A DNA stretch of 54,396 nt from NCBI RefSeq assembly GCF_014595955.1, contig NZ_JABVCF010000002.1, positions 503,610-558,005 on the forward strand, in the 5' to 3' direction. Source of the DNA: Pseudaminobacter soli (ex Zhang et al. 2022). GTDB lineage: Bacteria; Pseudomonadota; Alphaproteobacteria; Rhizobiales; Rhizobiaceae. The notes under the pieces were generated by a model that worked only from the letters and a program-made list of their open reading frames with translations, searched no databases and was not told the DNA's origin. Each line of letters begins with the position of its first letter. Position 1 is the first letter of the stretch. A program made the translations under genes and the position numbers. Positions 16,876-25,316 of this stretch are shown here, in pieces.

Positions 16876-17688
16876 TCAGGCAAGTGTCACCCCGGCGCTC
16901 TGCACCCGCTGCTCGGCTCGCCGCCGGATCATCTCGGCGAGCGTGAGAAGCAGGAAGGACCCGACGAGAAGCAGCGTGCCCAGCGCAAGCACACCCGGAA
17001 GCTTGGCGGCGAAGCGAAGCTGGCCCCAGATGTAGATCGGCAGGGTCGCCTGGGTGCCGCCGAGGAAGAAGGCGATGATGAAGTCGTCCAGCGAGATGGT
17101 GAAGCAGACGAGCAGCGAGGAGATGATCGCTGGCGTCACCATCGGCAGCGTGACCCGCCGGAACGTGCCGAAGGCGGTTTCCCCGAGATCGGCCGACGCC
17201 TCTTCCAGGCTGCGATCAAAGCCCTCGAAGCCGGAGGTGAGGACGCTCATGGAATAGGGCAGGCAGATGAGAACGTGGCCGAGAACGATGGTGAACAGCG
17301 ACAGGTCCAGGCCGAGGCGCAGCAGCACGAGCAGCAGCGACACCGCCAGGATGATCTCGGGGAGAACCAGCGGGGCCATGATCAGCCCGTTGATCGGCCG
17401 CCGCCCCGGGAAGCGGTAGCGGGTGATGGCACGCGCAGCGCAGATTCCGAGCAATGTCGAAAGCAGCGCGGCTGCGACGCCCACAAGGAGGCTGTTCCGT
17501 GCCGCGTCGATGAGAGCGGCGTTGCGGGGAAGCTCCTCGTACCATCTGAGCGTGTAGCCCGAGAGCGGGAATTGCGGGGTGGGCGCGGTGTTGATCGAGA
17601 AGATCGGCAGGAACAGGACAGGCAGATAGAGGAAGGCGATGTAGAGCGCCGCGTAGGCTGGCAGCCAGCGGCCAGGCATGCGCTTCAT
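16876..17688 (-). CDS. ABC transporter permease (PotC-type)
   Basis: A 270-residue permease with six predicted membrane segments. The EAA loop is EEASADLGETAFGTFRRVTLPMVTPAIISS, which docks with the ATPase. FYISLDD-like sequence (CFTISLDDFIIAFFLGG) is typical of PotC/PotI proteins. Its ATG overlaps the stop of the upstream permease as ATGA (17685-17688), so the two are translationally coupled. Confidence 0.91.
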   Translation of the reverse strand: MKRMPGRWLPAYAALYIAFLYLPVLFLPIFSINTAPTPQFPLSGYTLRWYEELPRNAALIDAARNSLLVGVAAALLSTLLGICAARAITRYRFPGRRPINGLIMAPLVLPEIILAVSLLLVLLRLGLDLSLFTIVLGHVLICLPYSMSVLTSGFEGFDRSLEEASADLGETAFGTFRRVTLPMVTPAIISSLLVCFTISLDDFIIAFFLGGTQATLPIYIWGQLRFAAKLPGVLALGTLLLVGSFLLLTLAEMIRRRAEQRVQSAGVTLA

Positions 17689-18602
17689 CGGGCCCACCTC
17701 ACCGCCAGGCGGAGCAGCAGAACCGAAGCCGCGGCCATCGCCGAGACGACCAGCATCGTCGAGACGGAGAGCGCGGCGCCGAGCGGCCAATTTGCGGCCT
17801 TTCCGAATTGCGCCTGGATCGCAGTGGCGATCATCACGCCGTACTTGCCGCCAACCAGCTTCGGCGTAACGTAATCGCCAACGGTCGGGATCATCACGAT
17901 GAGCAGCGCGGAGATCACGCCGGGCATTGAGAGCGGGAGCGTCACGCGCAGGAAGCGCCGGACCGGCCCGTCGCCGAGGTCGGCCGCCGCCTCGATCAGC
18001 GTGCGATCGACCTTCTGCAGGGAAACGTAGATCGGCAGGATGGCGAAGGCCGCCCAGGCATGCGTGAGCGTGATGACGACCGCGCTGGAATTGTAGAGGA
18101 AGGCGGTCGACGGCTCGTCGATGATGCCCAGCGCCAGCAGCCCGGAATTCAGGACGCCATTGTAGCCGAGGATGACCTTCCACGACATCACCCGCAGCAG
18201 ATAGCTGGTCCAGAAGGGGATCGTGATCAGGAACAGCCAGAGGTTCTTGCGGTCGCCGCCGTGAAACGAAATGAAGTAGGCGACCGGATAGGCGAGCACG
18301 ACTGTGGCGACACTGACCGCGAACGAGATCAACAGCGAGCGGAGAAGCAGGTCCCGGAAGATGGGCTCGGTCAGCGCGATCCGGTACTGCTCGAACGTAA
18401 AGGTCCGATCGATCGTCAGGTAGTTCTGCGTCCAGAAGCTGTGCGCCAGAACCACGAGGATCGGTAGGACGAGCAGGACGAGCGCGAAGAGGAAGGTGGG
18501 GCTTACCAGCGCAAAACCTTGCGCGGCTTCCGATTGCAGAAGGGGCTTGGCGCCCGTGCGCGCCTGGCGGATAGCCTGCGACCCTTCCACGGCGGCCGTC
18601 AT
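17685..18602 (-). CDS. ABC transporter permease (PotB-type)
   Basis: A 305-residue permease. A long cytoplasmic N terminus (about 30 residues) precedes six membrane segments. The EAA loop reads IEAAADLGDGPVRRFLRVTLPLSMPGVISALL, followed by IPTVGDYVTPKLVGG, typical of PotB/PotH. It is the first gene of the transporter operon. It diverges from the aminotransferase gene, with the BetI-type palindrome at 18743-18758 between them. Confidence 0.91.
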   Translation of the reverse strand: MTAAVEGSQAIRQARTGAKPLLQSEAAQGFALVSPTFLFALVLLVLPILVVLAHSFWTQNYLTIDRTFTFEQYRIALTEPIFRDLLLRSLLISFAVSVATVVLAYPVAYFISFHGGDRKNLWLFLITIPFWTSYLLRVMSWKVILGYNGVLNSGLLALGIIDEPSTAFLYNSSAVVITLTHAWAAFAILPIYVSLQKVDRTLIEAAADLGDGPVRRFLRVTLPLSMPGVISALLIVMIPTVGDYVTPKLVGGKYGVMIATAIQAQFGKAANWPLGAALSVSTMLVVSAMAAASVLLLRLAVRWAR

Positions 18603-18710
18603 CGCGGCGGCGCGCCTTTCGTCGGATCGACCTTGCGTCCCATTTCCGCTCCGGTCGGCCTTTGACTGGCCGGTTGTTCTGTTCCCGCCGACATCATGCG
18701 CAACAGGCGA

Positions 18711-18758
18711 TTGAAATCAAGCGAAATTTCCGGCTATATTGATTGAACGAACATTCAA
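18711..18758 (+). promoter_or_regulatory. Aminotransferase promoter with BetI-type operator, site 2
   Basis: The likely sigma-70 promoter is TTGAAA (18711-18716), 18 bases, TATATT (18735-18740). The palindrome TTGAA-CGAACA-TTCAA occupies 18743-18758, just after the -10 box, a position suited to repression. It lies in the gap between the divergent aminotransferase and permease genes, so it could control both. Confidence 0.78.
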
Positions 18759-18830
18759 AATGCGGACGATTTAGTTAGCTTTTTCAGTGGCTTGTAGCGC
18801 TACGGATCGTGCATCTGAGGAGAGAATAAA

Positions 18831-20252
18831 ATGGCGTCGATCAGGAAGGCAAGTGCAGGGCCCTCCAAGTATGAGGTCTCGGCCGAGGCCGCGGTCGACC
18901 TCGCGAAGCGACACCTCATCCAGCCTTGGCCCTATTCCGGCTCGATCGGCACCGAGGCGCGCAGCCTGATCGGCAGCGGCGACGGCATCTACATCCATGA
19001 CGGCGAAGGGCGGCGGCTGATCGACGGGCCAGCCGGCATGTGGTGCGTGAACGCCGGCCATCGCCGCGAGGAACTGGCGCGCGTCATGTACGACCAGGCG
19101 ATGGAACTCTCCTACAACACGCCCTGGTACACGATGAACTCGCCGTCCGCCGTACTCGCCGAGCGGATCGCCGGCCATGCGCCGGGGGACTTGCGGCACG
19201 TTTTCTTCACCACGGGAGGCTCGTCTGCGGTCGAGAGCGCGCTGCGCTTCATGCAGTTCTACAACAATGTGCGCGGGCGCTCGGAGAAGAAGCTAATCAT
19301 ATCGCGCGGCGGCGCCTATCATGGCTCGACCTATCTTTCCGCCTCGCTGAACGGCCGTCCCCGCGATCGTGACTGGATGGACATCGCCGGCGGCCTGGTC
19401 GTCAAGCTGACGTCGCCCGATCCGTTCCGGCGCCCGGCAGCGATGACGATCGAGGCCTTCTCGGACTTCCTGGTCTCAGAATTCGAGGAAACGGTCGAGC
19501 GTCTCGGCGCCGACAAGATCGGGGCTTTCGTGGCCGAGCCGATCCAGGCTTCCGGCGGCGTGATCGTCTCGCCGCCGAACTATCTGCCGCGCATCAGGCA
19601 GATCTGCAGGGCGAACGACATCCTTTACATCTCGGACGAGGTGGTGACCGGCTTCGGGCGGCTCGGCGAAATCTTCGCTTCGGAAAGCGTGTTCGGCCTT
19701 TCGCCCGACATCATCACCTTCGCCAAGGGAGTCACGTCGGGCTATTTTCCGCTCGGCGGGATGATCGTCTCGGATCGCCTGCTCGCGGACTTGCGCCGCT
19801 CGAACCATCCGGACGCCATGTATGCACATGGACTGACCTACAGCAGCCACCCGGTCGGATGCGCCGTCGCACTGGCCAATCTCGATCTGCTCGAGAACGG
19901 CATCCTCGACCACGCCCGAGATGTGGCGCCCTACTTCATCGAGGAGATGAAGACGCTCGAAGACCTCCCGCTGGTCGGCGAGGTACGTGGTATCGGGCTC
20001 ATGGCCTGCGTCGAATGTGTCGCTGACCGGGAAAGCAACAATCCGCTGCAACTCGACATCGAGGTCGGCAAGCGCATCGACGCGCACTGCTATGCGCTCG
20101 GCCTGCTTGTGAGGCCGTTGATCCACATGTGCGTCATGTCGCCCCCGCTGATCATCACGCGCGAGCAGATCGACGACATGGTCGCGATCCTGCGTGAGGG
20201 CATTTCCCGCACCATGGAGGATCTCCGGCGCGAGGGCGTGTGGCGGAATTAA
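18831..20252 (+). CDS. Class III (omega) aminotransferase
   Basis: A 473-residue PLP enzyme. Conserved blocks are GPAGMWCVNAGH, FTTGGSSAVESALRF (PLP phosphate site), the Asp of ILYISDEVVTGFGRLG, and the Schiff-base Lys in IITFAKGVTSGYFPLGG. Length and motifs fit the aspartate-aminotransferase-fold class III group, which includes putrescine, beta-alanine and taurine transaminases. The amino donor here is unknown. GAGGAGAG precedes the ATG. The gene converges on the Rieske oxygenase gene, and both lie behind BetI-type palindromes. Confidence 0.9.
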   Translation: MASIRKASAGPSKYEVSAEAAVDLAKRHLIQPWPYSGSIGTEARSLIGSGDGIYIHDGEGRRLIDGPAGMWCVNAGHRREELARVMYDQAMELSYNTPWYTMNSPSAVLAERIAGHAPGDLRHVFFTTGGSSAVESALRFMQFYNNVRGRSEKKLIISRGGAYHGSTYLSASLNGRPRDRDWMDIAGGLVVKLTSPDPFRRPAAMTIEAFSDFLVSEFEETVERLGADKIGAFVAEPIQASGGVIVSPPNYLPRIRQICRANDILYISDEVVTGFGRLGEIFASESVFGLSPDIITFAKGVTSGYFPLGGMIVSDRLLADLRRSNHPDAMYAHGLTYSSHPVGCAVALANLDLLENGILDHARDVAPYFIEEMKTLEDLPLVGEVRGIGLMACVECVADRESNNPLQLDIEVGKRIDAHCYALGLLVRPLIHMCVMSPPLIITREQIDDMVAILREGISRTMEDLRREGVWRN

Positions 20253-20298
20253 TGCGGCCGACCGCCGGCGGCGATGCCTGCCGCAGCGGCGGTGCCGA

Positions 20299-21498
20299 TC
20301 ATGCCCGCGACAGCAGGGCCTCGTTAAGGTTCGACATCTCCTTCTCATCGGGCACGGTCTCGAGACGGAGGACCGGAAGAACCCGGCGCAGATGGTCGTG
20401 GTGCGTTCGCACCCCGTATTCCAGGTCCGAAAGAAAGAAGCCCGAGAAGGCGTCCGACAGCATGGATTCGTTCGACCAGATGGTCAGTTGGATGTCCTCG
20501 GACGTGGTTTCCCGGTCGATGCGGCGCGCCAGATAGCGAGCCGCTCGCTGGCGGCGGTTCTCGTTGGGGTAGCGATAGATCGCACCGCGCAGCAGGGTCT
20601 CCCCGGTGGAGAGCGGAAATTCCTGATAGAACTGCGCGCTCTCAGGCGTCGCGGCGATGACCATATTCGGAAAGATGCCGTAATAGACCCACGCCTTCTT
20701 CAGATCGTCGGGAAGGTGATCCGCCTCCGTTGCAATCCGTACGTAGTTGCGCACGCTCCAGCGGCGGCCGGCGTGGGGACTGTAGGTCGAGAAGGAGCGC
20801 GACACGCCCTTCACATACGGCTCGTCGAAATAGTCGGCGCCATAGAGGTCCTGCAGCGCCGGATGGGCCATGGCGACGTGATAGCCCTCATTGTCGACGT
20901 CCCGCACCGATTTCCAGTTCACCGGGATCTTCTGCGACCAGAAGCCGTCGGAGAGAACCATCTCGCCGATCCGGTAGTGGGCGATCTCGTCGGTCATGGG
21001 CCGCATCAGTTCCGCGACGGAGGGCTGAGGGCCCTTCCGGAACCGCACGAAGATCAGGCCCATCCAGATCTCCAGGTCGAGAGGGATCAGCCCGAAATCG
21101 ACCTTGTCGAGTTCCGGGAAGGAGCGGGGGCGGGCGGCGCCTCGAAGCGTCCCGTCGAGATTGTAGACCCATCCGTGGAAGGGACAGACGAGCGCGTTCT
21201 TGCAATGGCCCCTGTCGTCGGCCACCACGCGCGAGCCGCGATGCCGGCACAGATTGTGGAAGGCCCTGACGACGCCGTCCTGTCCCCGGACGACCAGAGC
21301 TCGCTCTCCCACGATGTCGATGGCCAGATAGTCGCCCGGGCTCGGCATGTCGGAGACATGTCCGACGATCTGCCAATGGGTTCGGAAGACGTGCTCCTTC
21401 TCGAGGTCAAGAAGCGCCTGGCTGTGATAGCTCCAGCCCGGCAGTCCCCGCCTGTCCCATCCCTCCGGCACGGTCACGTCATGGCGGTGCAGGTTCAT
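20299..21498 (-). CDS. Rieske oxygenase alpha subunit (GbcA/betaine-demethylase-like)
   Basis: A 399-residue ring-hydroxylating-type oxygenase. The Rieske 2Fe-2S ligands are Cys84/His86 (NLCRHRGS) and Cys105/His108 (VCPFHGW). The mononuclear iron site is NWKSVRDVDNEGYHVAMAHP with His207 and His212. Close relatives demethylate glycine betaine, stachydrine and carnitine-type compounds. An in-frame ATG at 21528 lies inside the operator palindrome and downstream of the -10 box, so I start at 21498. No reductase subunit gene is adjacent, so electrons must come from elsewhere. Confidence 0.88.
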   Translation of the reverse strand: MNLHRHDVTVPEGWDRRGLPGWSYHSQALLDLEKEHVFRTHWQIVGHVSDMPSPGDYLAIDIVGERALVVRGQDGVVRAFHNLCRHRGSRVVADDRGHCKNALVCPFHGWVYNLDGTLRGAARPRSFPELDKVDFGLIPLDLEIWMGLIFVRFRKGPQPSVAELMRPMTDEIAHYRIGEMVLSDGFWSQKIPVNWKSVRDVDNEGYHVAMAHPALQDLYGADYFDEPYVKGVSRSFSTYSPHAGRRWSVRNYVRIATEADHLPDDLKKAWVYYGIFPNMVIAATPESAQFYQEFPLSTGETLLRGAIYRYPNENRRQRAARYLARRIDRETTSEDIQLTIWSNESMLSDAFSGFFLSDLEYGVRTHHDHLRRVLPVLRLETVPDEKEMSNLNEALLSRA

Positions 21499-21516
21499 GG
21501 CGGCGCTCGCTGGATA

Positions 21517-21536
21517 TTGAACGGGCATTCAATATA
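21517..21536 (-). promoter_or_regulatory. Rieske gene promoter with BetI-type operator, site 3
   Basis: On the minus strand TATATT (21536-21531) is the -10 box, with TTGCTT 18 bases upstream. The palindrome TTGAA-CGGGCA-TTCAA (21517-21532) overlaps it. The symmetry extends to ATATTGAA/TTCAATAT, eight-base perfect arms. Spacing and arrangement copy those of site 2. Confidence 0.8.
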
Positions 21537-21897
21537 GCTCGTTTTCTCGATTACAAGCAATCTTTTACCTGAAACGGTGGCTCTCGTTACGCTGTTTGCA
21601 GGACGCGGCAGAGGCCGAAACATCCGTGATCTCCGATGCTTAGGAGAGTGTTGCGGCCAGCGCTGGACAGGACTGAAAGCGCCCCGGAGGAGAAAGCTGT
21701 GAGCTATGGGGGTACCATCAACTGCCCCATGGGGCGCTCAGGCTTTGTGGCGCGGCGAAGAGAGTGCGTGTGCTCGATGCCCGATTCTGTTGCGCTTTGC
21801 TGATACGAATCTCAAAACGTGCAGCATCGGTCAGATACGGAGCCGAGCTACTACGTCTCGATCAACCAAACATTCAACCAAGATCGGGCCGACGACG
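21537..21897. other. Intergenic region without a recognised gene
   Basis: About 360 bases between the Rieske promoter and the small membrane protein gene. The frame of the downstream gene stays open across much of it (from about 21706), but the translation is not protein-like and no good ribosome binding site is seen. I find no RNA gene or repeat. Confidence 0.5.
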
Positions 21898-22296
21898 ATG
21901 TTCCGCTCCGCCGTGAATGCCAATTCCAGTCAGCCGAAATCGAGCTTTTTGAAACTGCCCCGCCTTGTGCTTCGCCGGCGATCGGCAGAGCACCCGATGG
22001 CGATGTTCGCGATCGCGGTCGGCATCTGCTTCCTGTCGATGGCGCTGGTGCCAAATGTGGGCTCCGCACTTGCCAACCGCGACGAGCCGCTGCGGGTGAG
22101 CGGGAATGGCGGCACTTTCACCGACACAACCCGGCAGGAGTTGAGCGAGACCGAGATCGCCTGCAGGGGGCAGGCCTGGGGCTCGGAGAGCGACCAATGC
22201 CTTATCGAGATCGCGCAGCACTCAGGCCTCGGTGAGCGCAAGGTCCGCAGGCTTAAGGCCGCCGCTCCCAATGCCTCGACGCCGAACGTGTTCTAG
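21898..22296 (+). CDS. Small single-pass membrane or exported protein, unknown function
   Basis: A 132-residue protein with a basic N terminus, one hydrophobic segment at about residues 38-58 (MAMFAIAVGICFLSMALVPNVGSALA, possibly an uncleaved signal) and a polar domain containing two Cys (EIACRGQAWG, SDQCLIEIAQHSG). The end, GERKVRRLKAAAPN, is basic. I do not recognise the family. The start is uncertain because no clear ribosome site is seen; MAMFAIAV further on is another possibility. Confidence 0.5.
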   Translation: MFRSAVNANSSQPKSSFLKLPRLVLRRRSAEHPMAMFAIAVGICFLSMALVPNVGSALANRDEPLRVSGNGGTFTDTTRQELSETEIACRGQAWGSESDQCLIEIAQHSGLGERKVRRLKAAAPNASTPNVF

Positions 22297-22365
22297 ATAT
22301 CCTCCCAGCGCCCGTCTCAGGCGCATGGGCTCCTGCGGCTGGTCTCAGTTGCAGGAGCCGTCCGA

Positions 22366-24453
22366 CTATCGCGGGACCGCGAGTTTCTCGTTGACCGCAG
22401 CCAGGACGCTACGGACATCGAGCGTGCTGAACGGCTTCTCGAGGATGTGCGGACGATGTTCGGCCGGCAGTTGCTCGACCTGTGCGCGTGCCCCGATCAT
22501 GTCACCTGTCACCAGAACGAAGCGATTGGCGAGTTCTGGCCGCTTCTGCGTGAGTTCCTCAAAGATCATCAGACCGTCTGCGCCGGGCATCCTGAGATCG
22601 CTGAAGACGATGTCGATCTCCTCACCGCCCAGCACCTCCTCGGCTGACGTCCAGGCCGGAACGGTGCGGGACTTGACGCCCATCAGCAGGAGGAGGTCTG
22701 CCAGCGCCCCGGCCACATCGGGCTCGTCGTCGATGATCAGGGCATGACCGATGCCGGTCGCCTGGGCGGGACCGACCGCAAAGCTGTCGGCGCCGCCGTT
22801 CATGGCGGGAAGCTCCACCACGAAGCGAGCGCCGTTCGGAAGGGCTGGCTCATGCCAGACGCGACCCTTGCAGCGCTCTATGATGGATTTTGAGATCGAT
22901 AAGCCGATGCCAGTGCCGACACCAACCGGCTTGGTGGTAAAATAGGATTCGAAGATCCGGTGCCGGACATGCATCGGAACGCCAGGCCCGTTGTCTTCCA
23001 CGGTGAAACCGCATTTGCCGTCGTCGCGCCGGAAGGTGCGTACCTTTATGCGCTTTTCGCCATTGATCGCAGCAAGCGCGTGCTGGCTGTTGACCAGCAG
23101 GTTGGCAACGACCTGGGTGATGTGATCCGGATCGGCAAGCACCGAGAGCGATCCCTTGACGAAGTCTGTCTCGATCTGGATGCCGCTGGAACGGGCGCCG
23201 TAGGCGGTCACCTCCAGTGCGGCCCGCACGGCGTTGTTCAAGTCCATCTCGCCCTGGCTCGGCGGATGCAGCCTCACCATTCCGAGGAAGCTCTTAACGA
23301 TGCGGCCACAACGTTCGGCCGCTGCCCGCACCTTTTCTGCCCTAAGCTTGGTCTGTGGATCGGGGGCGAACTCGTGGAGCAGGGTCGATTGGGCGACGAC
23401 GACCGCCAGCGGATTGTTGAGCTCGTGCGAAACGCCCGCCAGCAGCGAGCCCATAGCCGCCATCTTCTCGTTCTGGTGGAGGCGCTCGCGCTGCCGGTTG
23501 ATCTCTTCCTCGGCGCGATGCTTCTCGCGCAGGTCGCGGACCGAGCCGAAGATCAGCCGGCGGTCGGCCACCTTGATCTCGGTGGCCGTTAACTCGATCG
23601 GAAAGACCTCGCCGGCAGAGTTCTGGGTGATGGTCTCCATGCGCTGGCCGATCATTGGTGCGCCGCGGCCGGCCATGTATTCCGCCCCATTGGAGTAGCC
23701 TTGGCGGAACTTGGCGGGGACGACCGTGTCGAGCAGGTCGTGGCCGAGAATCTCGTTACGCGTGTAGCCGAACATCTTCTCGGCGGCCGGATTGAACTCG
23801 ATGATGCTGCCGGTCTCGTCCATGACGATGATGGCATCGAGCGAGGCTTGGATCATCGTCCGCCGGACGATATCGCTGACATGCGCCTCGGTGAAGGAGC
23901 GCTCGATGGCATCGCCGATCGCCAGCGCGACCATCTCCATCGCCGCGATCTCGTTCTCCGCCCAGCCGCGCTCGCGGCAGCAGTCGTTGACGGCGAGGCT
24001 GCCCCACAGATGTCCGTGCGCGAAGACGGACACCGAGAGGAAGGATTTGATGTGCTGCTGTTCGAAGTCGTCGCGGAGGAAACCGTTCAGGTTGCTCGTC
24101 AATCCCGCGAAAATCTTGCCTTGGCGAAGCTCCGTCGACAGCCGGGCAAGGAAGGGATCGGACTCCATGACGTCCTGGGAGATGGTCGTCGGCGACGCGG
24201 CAACTCCCGCGACCGTCGCATCGACCCAATAAGAGGCGATCGATTGCGCGAAGCCCTTGCCGGGCAGTTCACGCAAGCGGAACAGGACGGCGCGGTGGCA
24301 GTCGAGCTTGCGGCCGAGGGTCTCCAGCACCTCCGGCACGGTCTGCTGCCAGTCGGGCGCCTGGCGCAGCAGGCGCATCATGCGCAACGCCGCCACCGCC
24401 GAGCCGCCCCGTGCGAACTCGGCCACCGAGGCCATGATCATGTCCTGCGTCAT
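22366..24453 (-). CDS. Hybrid sensor histidine kinase (GAF-PAS-HisKA-HATPase-REC)
   Basis: A 695-residue soluble kinase without a membrane segment. A GAF-like domain occupies about residues 35-190, a PAS domain about 200-320 (SLDAIIVMDETGSIIEFNPAAEKMFGYTRNEILG), and the phospho-acceptor is in LAGVSHELNNPLAVV. The ATP-binding domain has NLLVNSQHAL, VEDNGPGVP and GVGTGIGLSISKSI. The C-terminal receiver has DDEPD, phospho-acceptor Asp in DIVFSDLRMPG and Lys in ILEKPFS. It lies 47 bases after the response-regulator gene on the same strand, so the two form an operon. The signal is not evident; cytosolic GAF/PAS domains suggest an internal cue. Confidence 0.92.
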   Translation of the reverse strand: MTQDMIMASVAEFARGGSAVAALRMMRLLRQAPDWQQTVPEVLETLGRKLDCHRAVLFRLRELPGKGFAQSIASYWVDATVAGVAASPTTISQDVMESDPFLARLSTELRQGKIFAGLTSNLNGFLRDDFEQQHIKSFLSVSVFAHGHLWGSLAVNDCCRERGWAENEIAAMEMVALAIGDAIERSFTEAHVSDIVRRTMIQASLDAIIVMDETGSIIEFNPAAEKMFGYTRNEILGHDLLDTVVPAKFRQGYSNGAEYMAGRGAPMIGQRMETITQNSAGEVFPIELTATEIKVADRRLIFGSVRDLREKHRAEEEINRQRERLHQNEKMAAMGSLLAGVSHELNNPLAVVVAQSTLLHEFAPDPQTKLRAEKVRAAAERCGRIVKSFLGMVRLHPPSQGEMDLNNAVRAALEVTAYGARSSGIQIETDFVKGSLSVLADPDHITQVVANLLVNSQHALAAINGEKRIKVRTFRRDDGKCGFTVEDNGPGVPMHVRHRIFESYFTTKPVGVGTGIGLSISKSIIERCKGRVWHEPALPNGARFVVELPAMNGGADSFAVGPAQATGIGHALIIDDEPDVAGALADLLLLMGVKSRTVPAWTSAEEVLGGEEIDIVFSDLRMPGADGLMIFEELTQKRPELANRFVLVTGDMIGARAQVEQLPAEHRPHILEKPFSTLDVRSVLAAVNEKLAVPR

Positions 24454-24500
24454 TGCGTGTCCCCGCGACGCTTGTCGGTCAGGTTGAGTTCGTCAGTGGT

Positions 24501-25280
24501 TCAGTTTGCTTCGTCAGGCAGCGCGAAGATGTAGCCTTCGCCACGCACGGTGCGCAGGAAGCGCGGATTTGCCGGGTCCGCTTCGATCTTCTTGCGCAGC
24601 CGCATGATCCTGATGTCGACGGCCCGCGAGGTCTCAGGCTCCTCGCTCAAACCTATCGCCTCCGAGAGTGCCATGCGCGTGAGCAGGCGATTCGGCCTTG
24701 TCAGGAACGCCTCCAGCACGTCGAACTCGCTCTTGGCCATGTCGATGACGGTGCCATCCGAACGGGTAAGAATTCGTCCGTCGAGATCGGCGTTGAAATC
24801 GGCGAAGGAGACGCAACGGCGACTGTCCTCGTGCCGCCCGTTGCGTTGAGCATGCGTTTCTTCGGGCGAGGGCACGCGGCGCAGCACGCTGCGCACCCGG
24901 GCGAGCAACTCTCGAAGCTCGTAGGGCTTCACCAGATAATCGTCGGCGCCCAGTTCCAGGCCGACGATCCGGTCGATGGCCGTTCCGGCCGCGGTGGCAT
25001 AGATGAGGCCGACCGGCATTTGCGATCGCAGCCAGCGCCCGAGCGAAAGGCCGTCCTCGCCGGGCATGGCGATATCGAGAATCACGAGATTGAACGGCGT
25101 CCTCTCCGCCGCCTCCCGCATAGCCTCCGCGCTGTCCAGCGCAGTCACGTCATAGCCGTTCGCGCCGAGATACTCGGCGACGGCCTCCCTAAGGTCGGGC
25201 TCGTCCTCGACGATGGCAATCCTGGCGCGCAGTGTGATCCAGTCTCCAAATTCGCTGGAAAGTAGATTAGGAAGAAACAT
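24501..25280 (-). CDS. OmpR-family response regulator
   Basis: A 259-residue regulator. The receiver has the acidic pair in IAIVEDEPDL, the phospho-acceptor Asp in NLVILDIAMPGEDG, and Lys in DDYLVKPYELREL. The winged-helix DNA-binding domain follows, with FDVLEAFLTRPNRLLTRMAL, RAVDIRIMRLRKKI and TVRGEGYIFALPDE. I start at the ATG at 25280; the frame is open further upstream without protein character. It precedes the hybrid kinase and diverges from a degenerate relative, with 36 bases between the two starts. Confidence 0.9.
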   Translation of the reverse strand: MFLPNLLSSEFGDWITLRARIAIVEDEPDLREAVAEYLGANGYDVTALDSAEAMREAAERTPFNLVILDIAMPGEDGLSLGRWLRSQMPVGLIYATAAGTAIDRIVGLELGADDYLVKPYELRELLARVRSVLRRVPSPEETHAQRNGRHEDSRRCVSFADFNADLDGRILTRSDGTVIDMAKSEFDVLEAFLTRPNRLLTRMALSEAIGLSEEPETSRAVDIRIMRLRKKIEADPANPRFLRTVRGEGYIFALPDEAN

Positions 25281-25316
25281 GATGTCCAGACCATTCGAAT
25301 AGGGGTTGGAACGGCA

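Noticed and set aside
16855-17874. Glu/Arg/Gln-rich plus-strand frame over the permease genes
   Set aside because: Composition typical of the antisense of membrane genes; the minus frame has membrane segments and EAA loops.
21499-21528. Upstream ATG for the Rieske oxygenase
   Set aside because: It lies inside the operator palindrome and just after the -10 box, leaving no room for a ribosome binding site.
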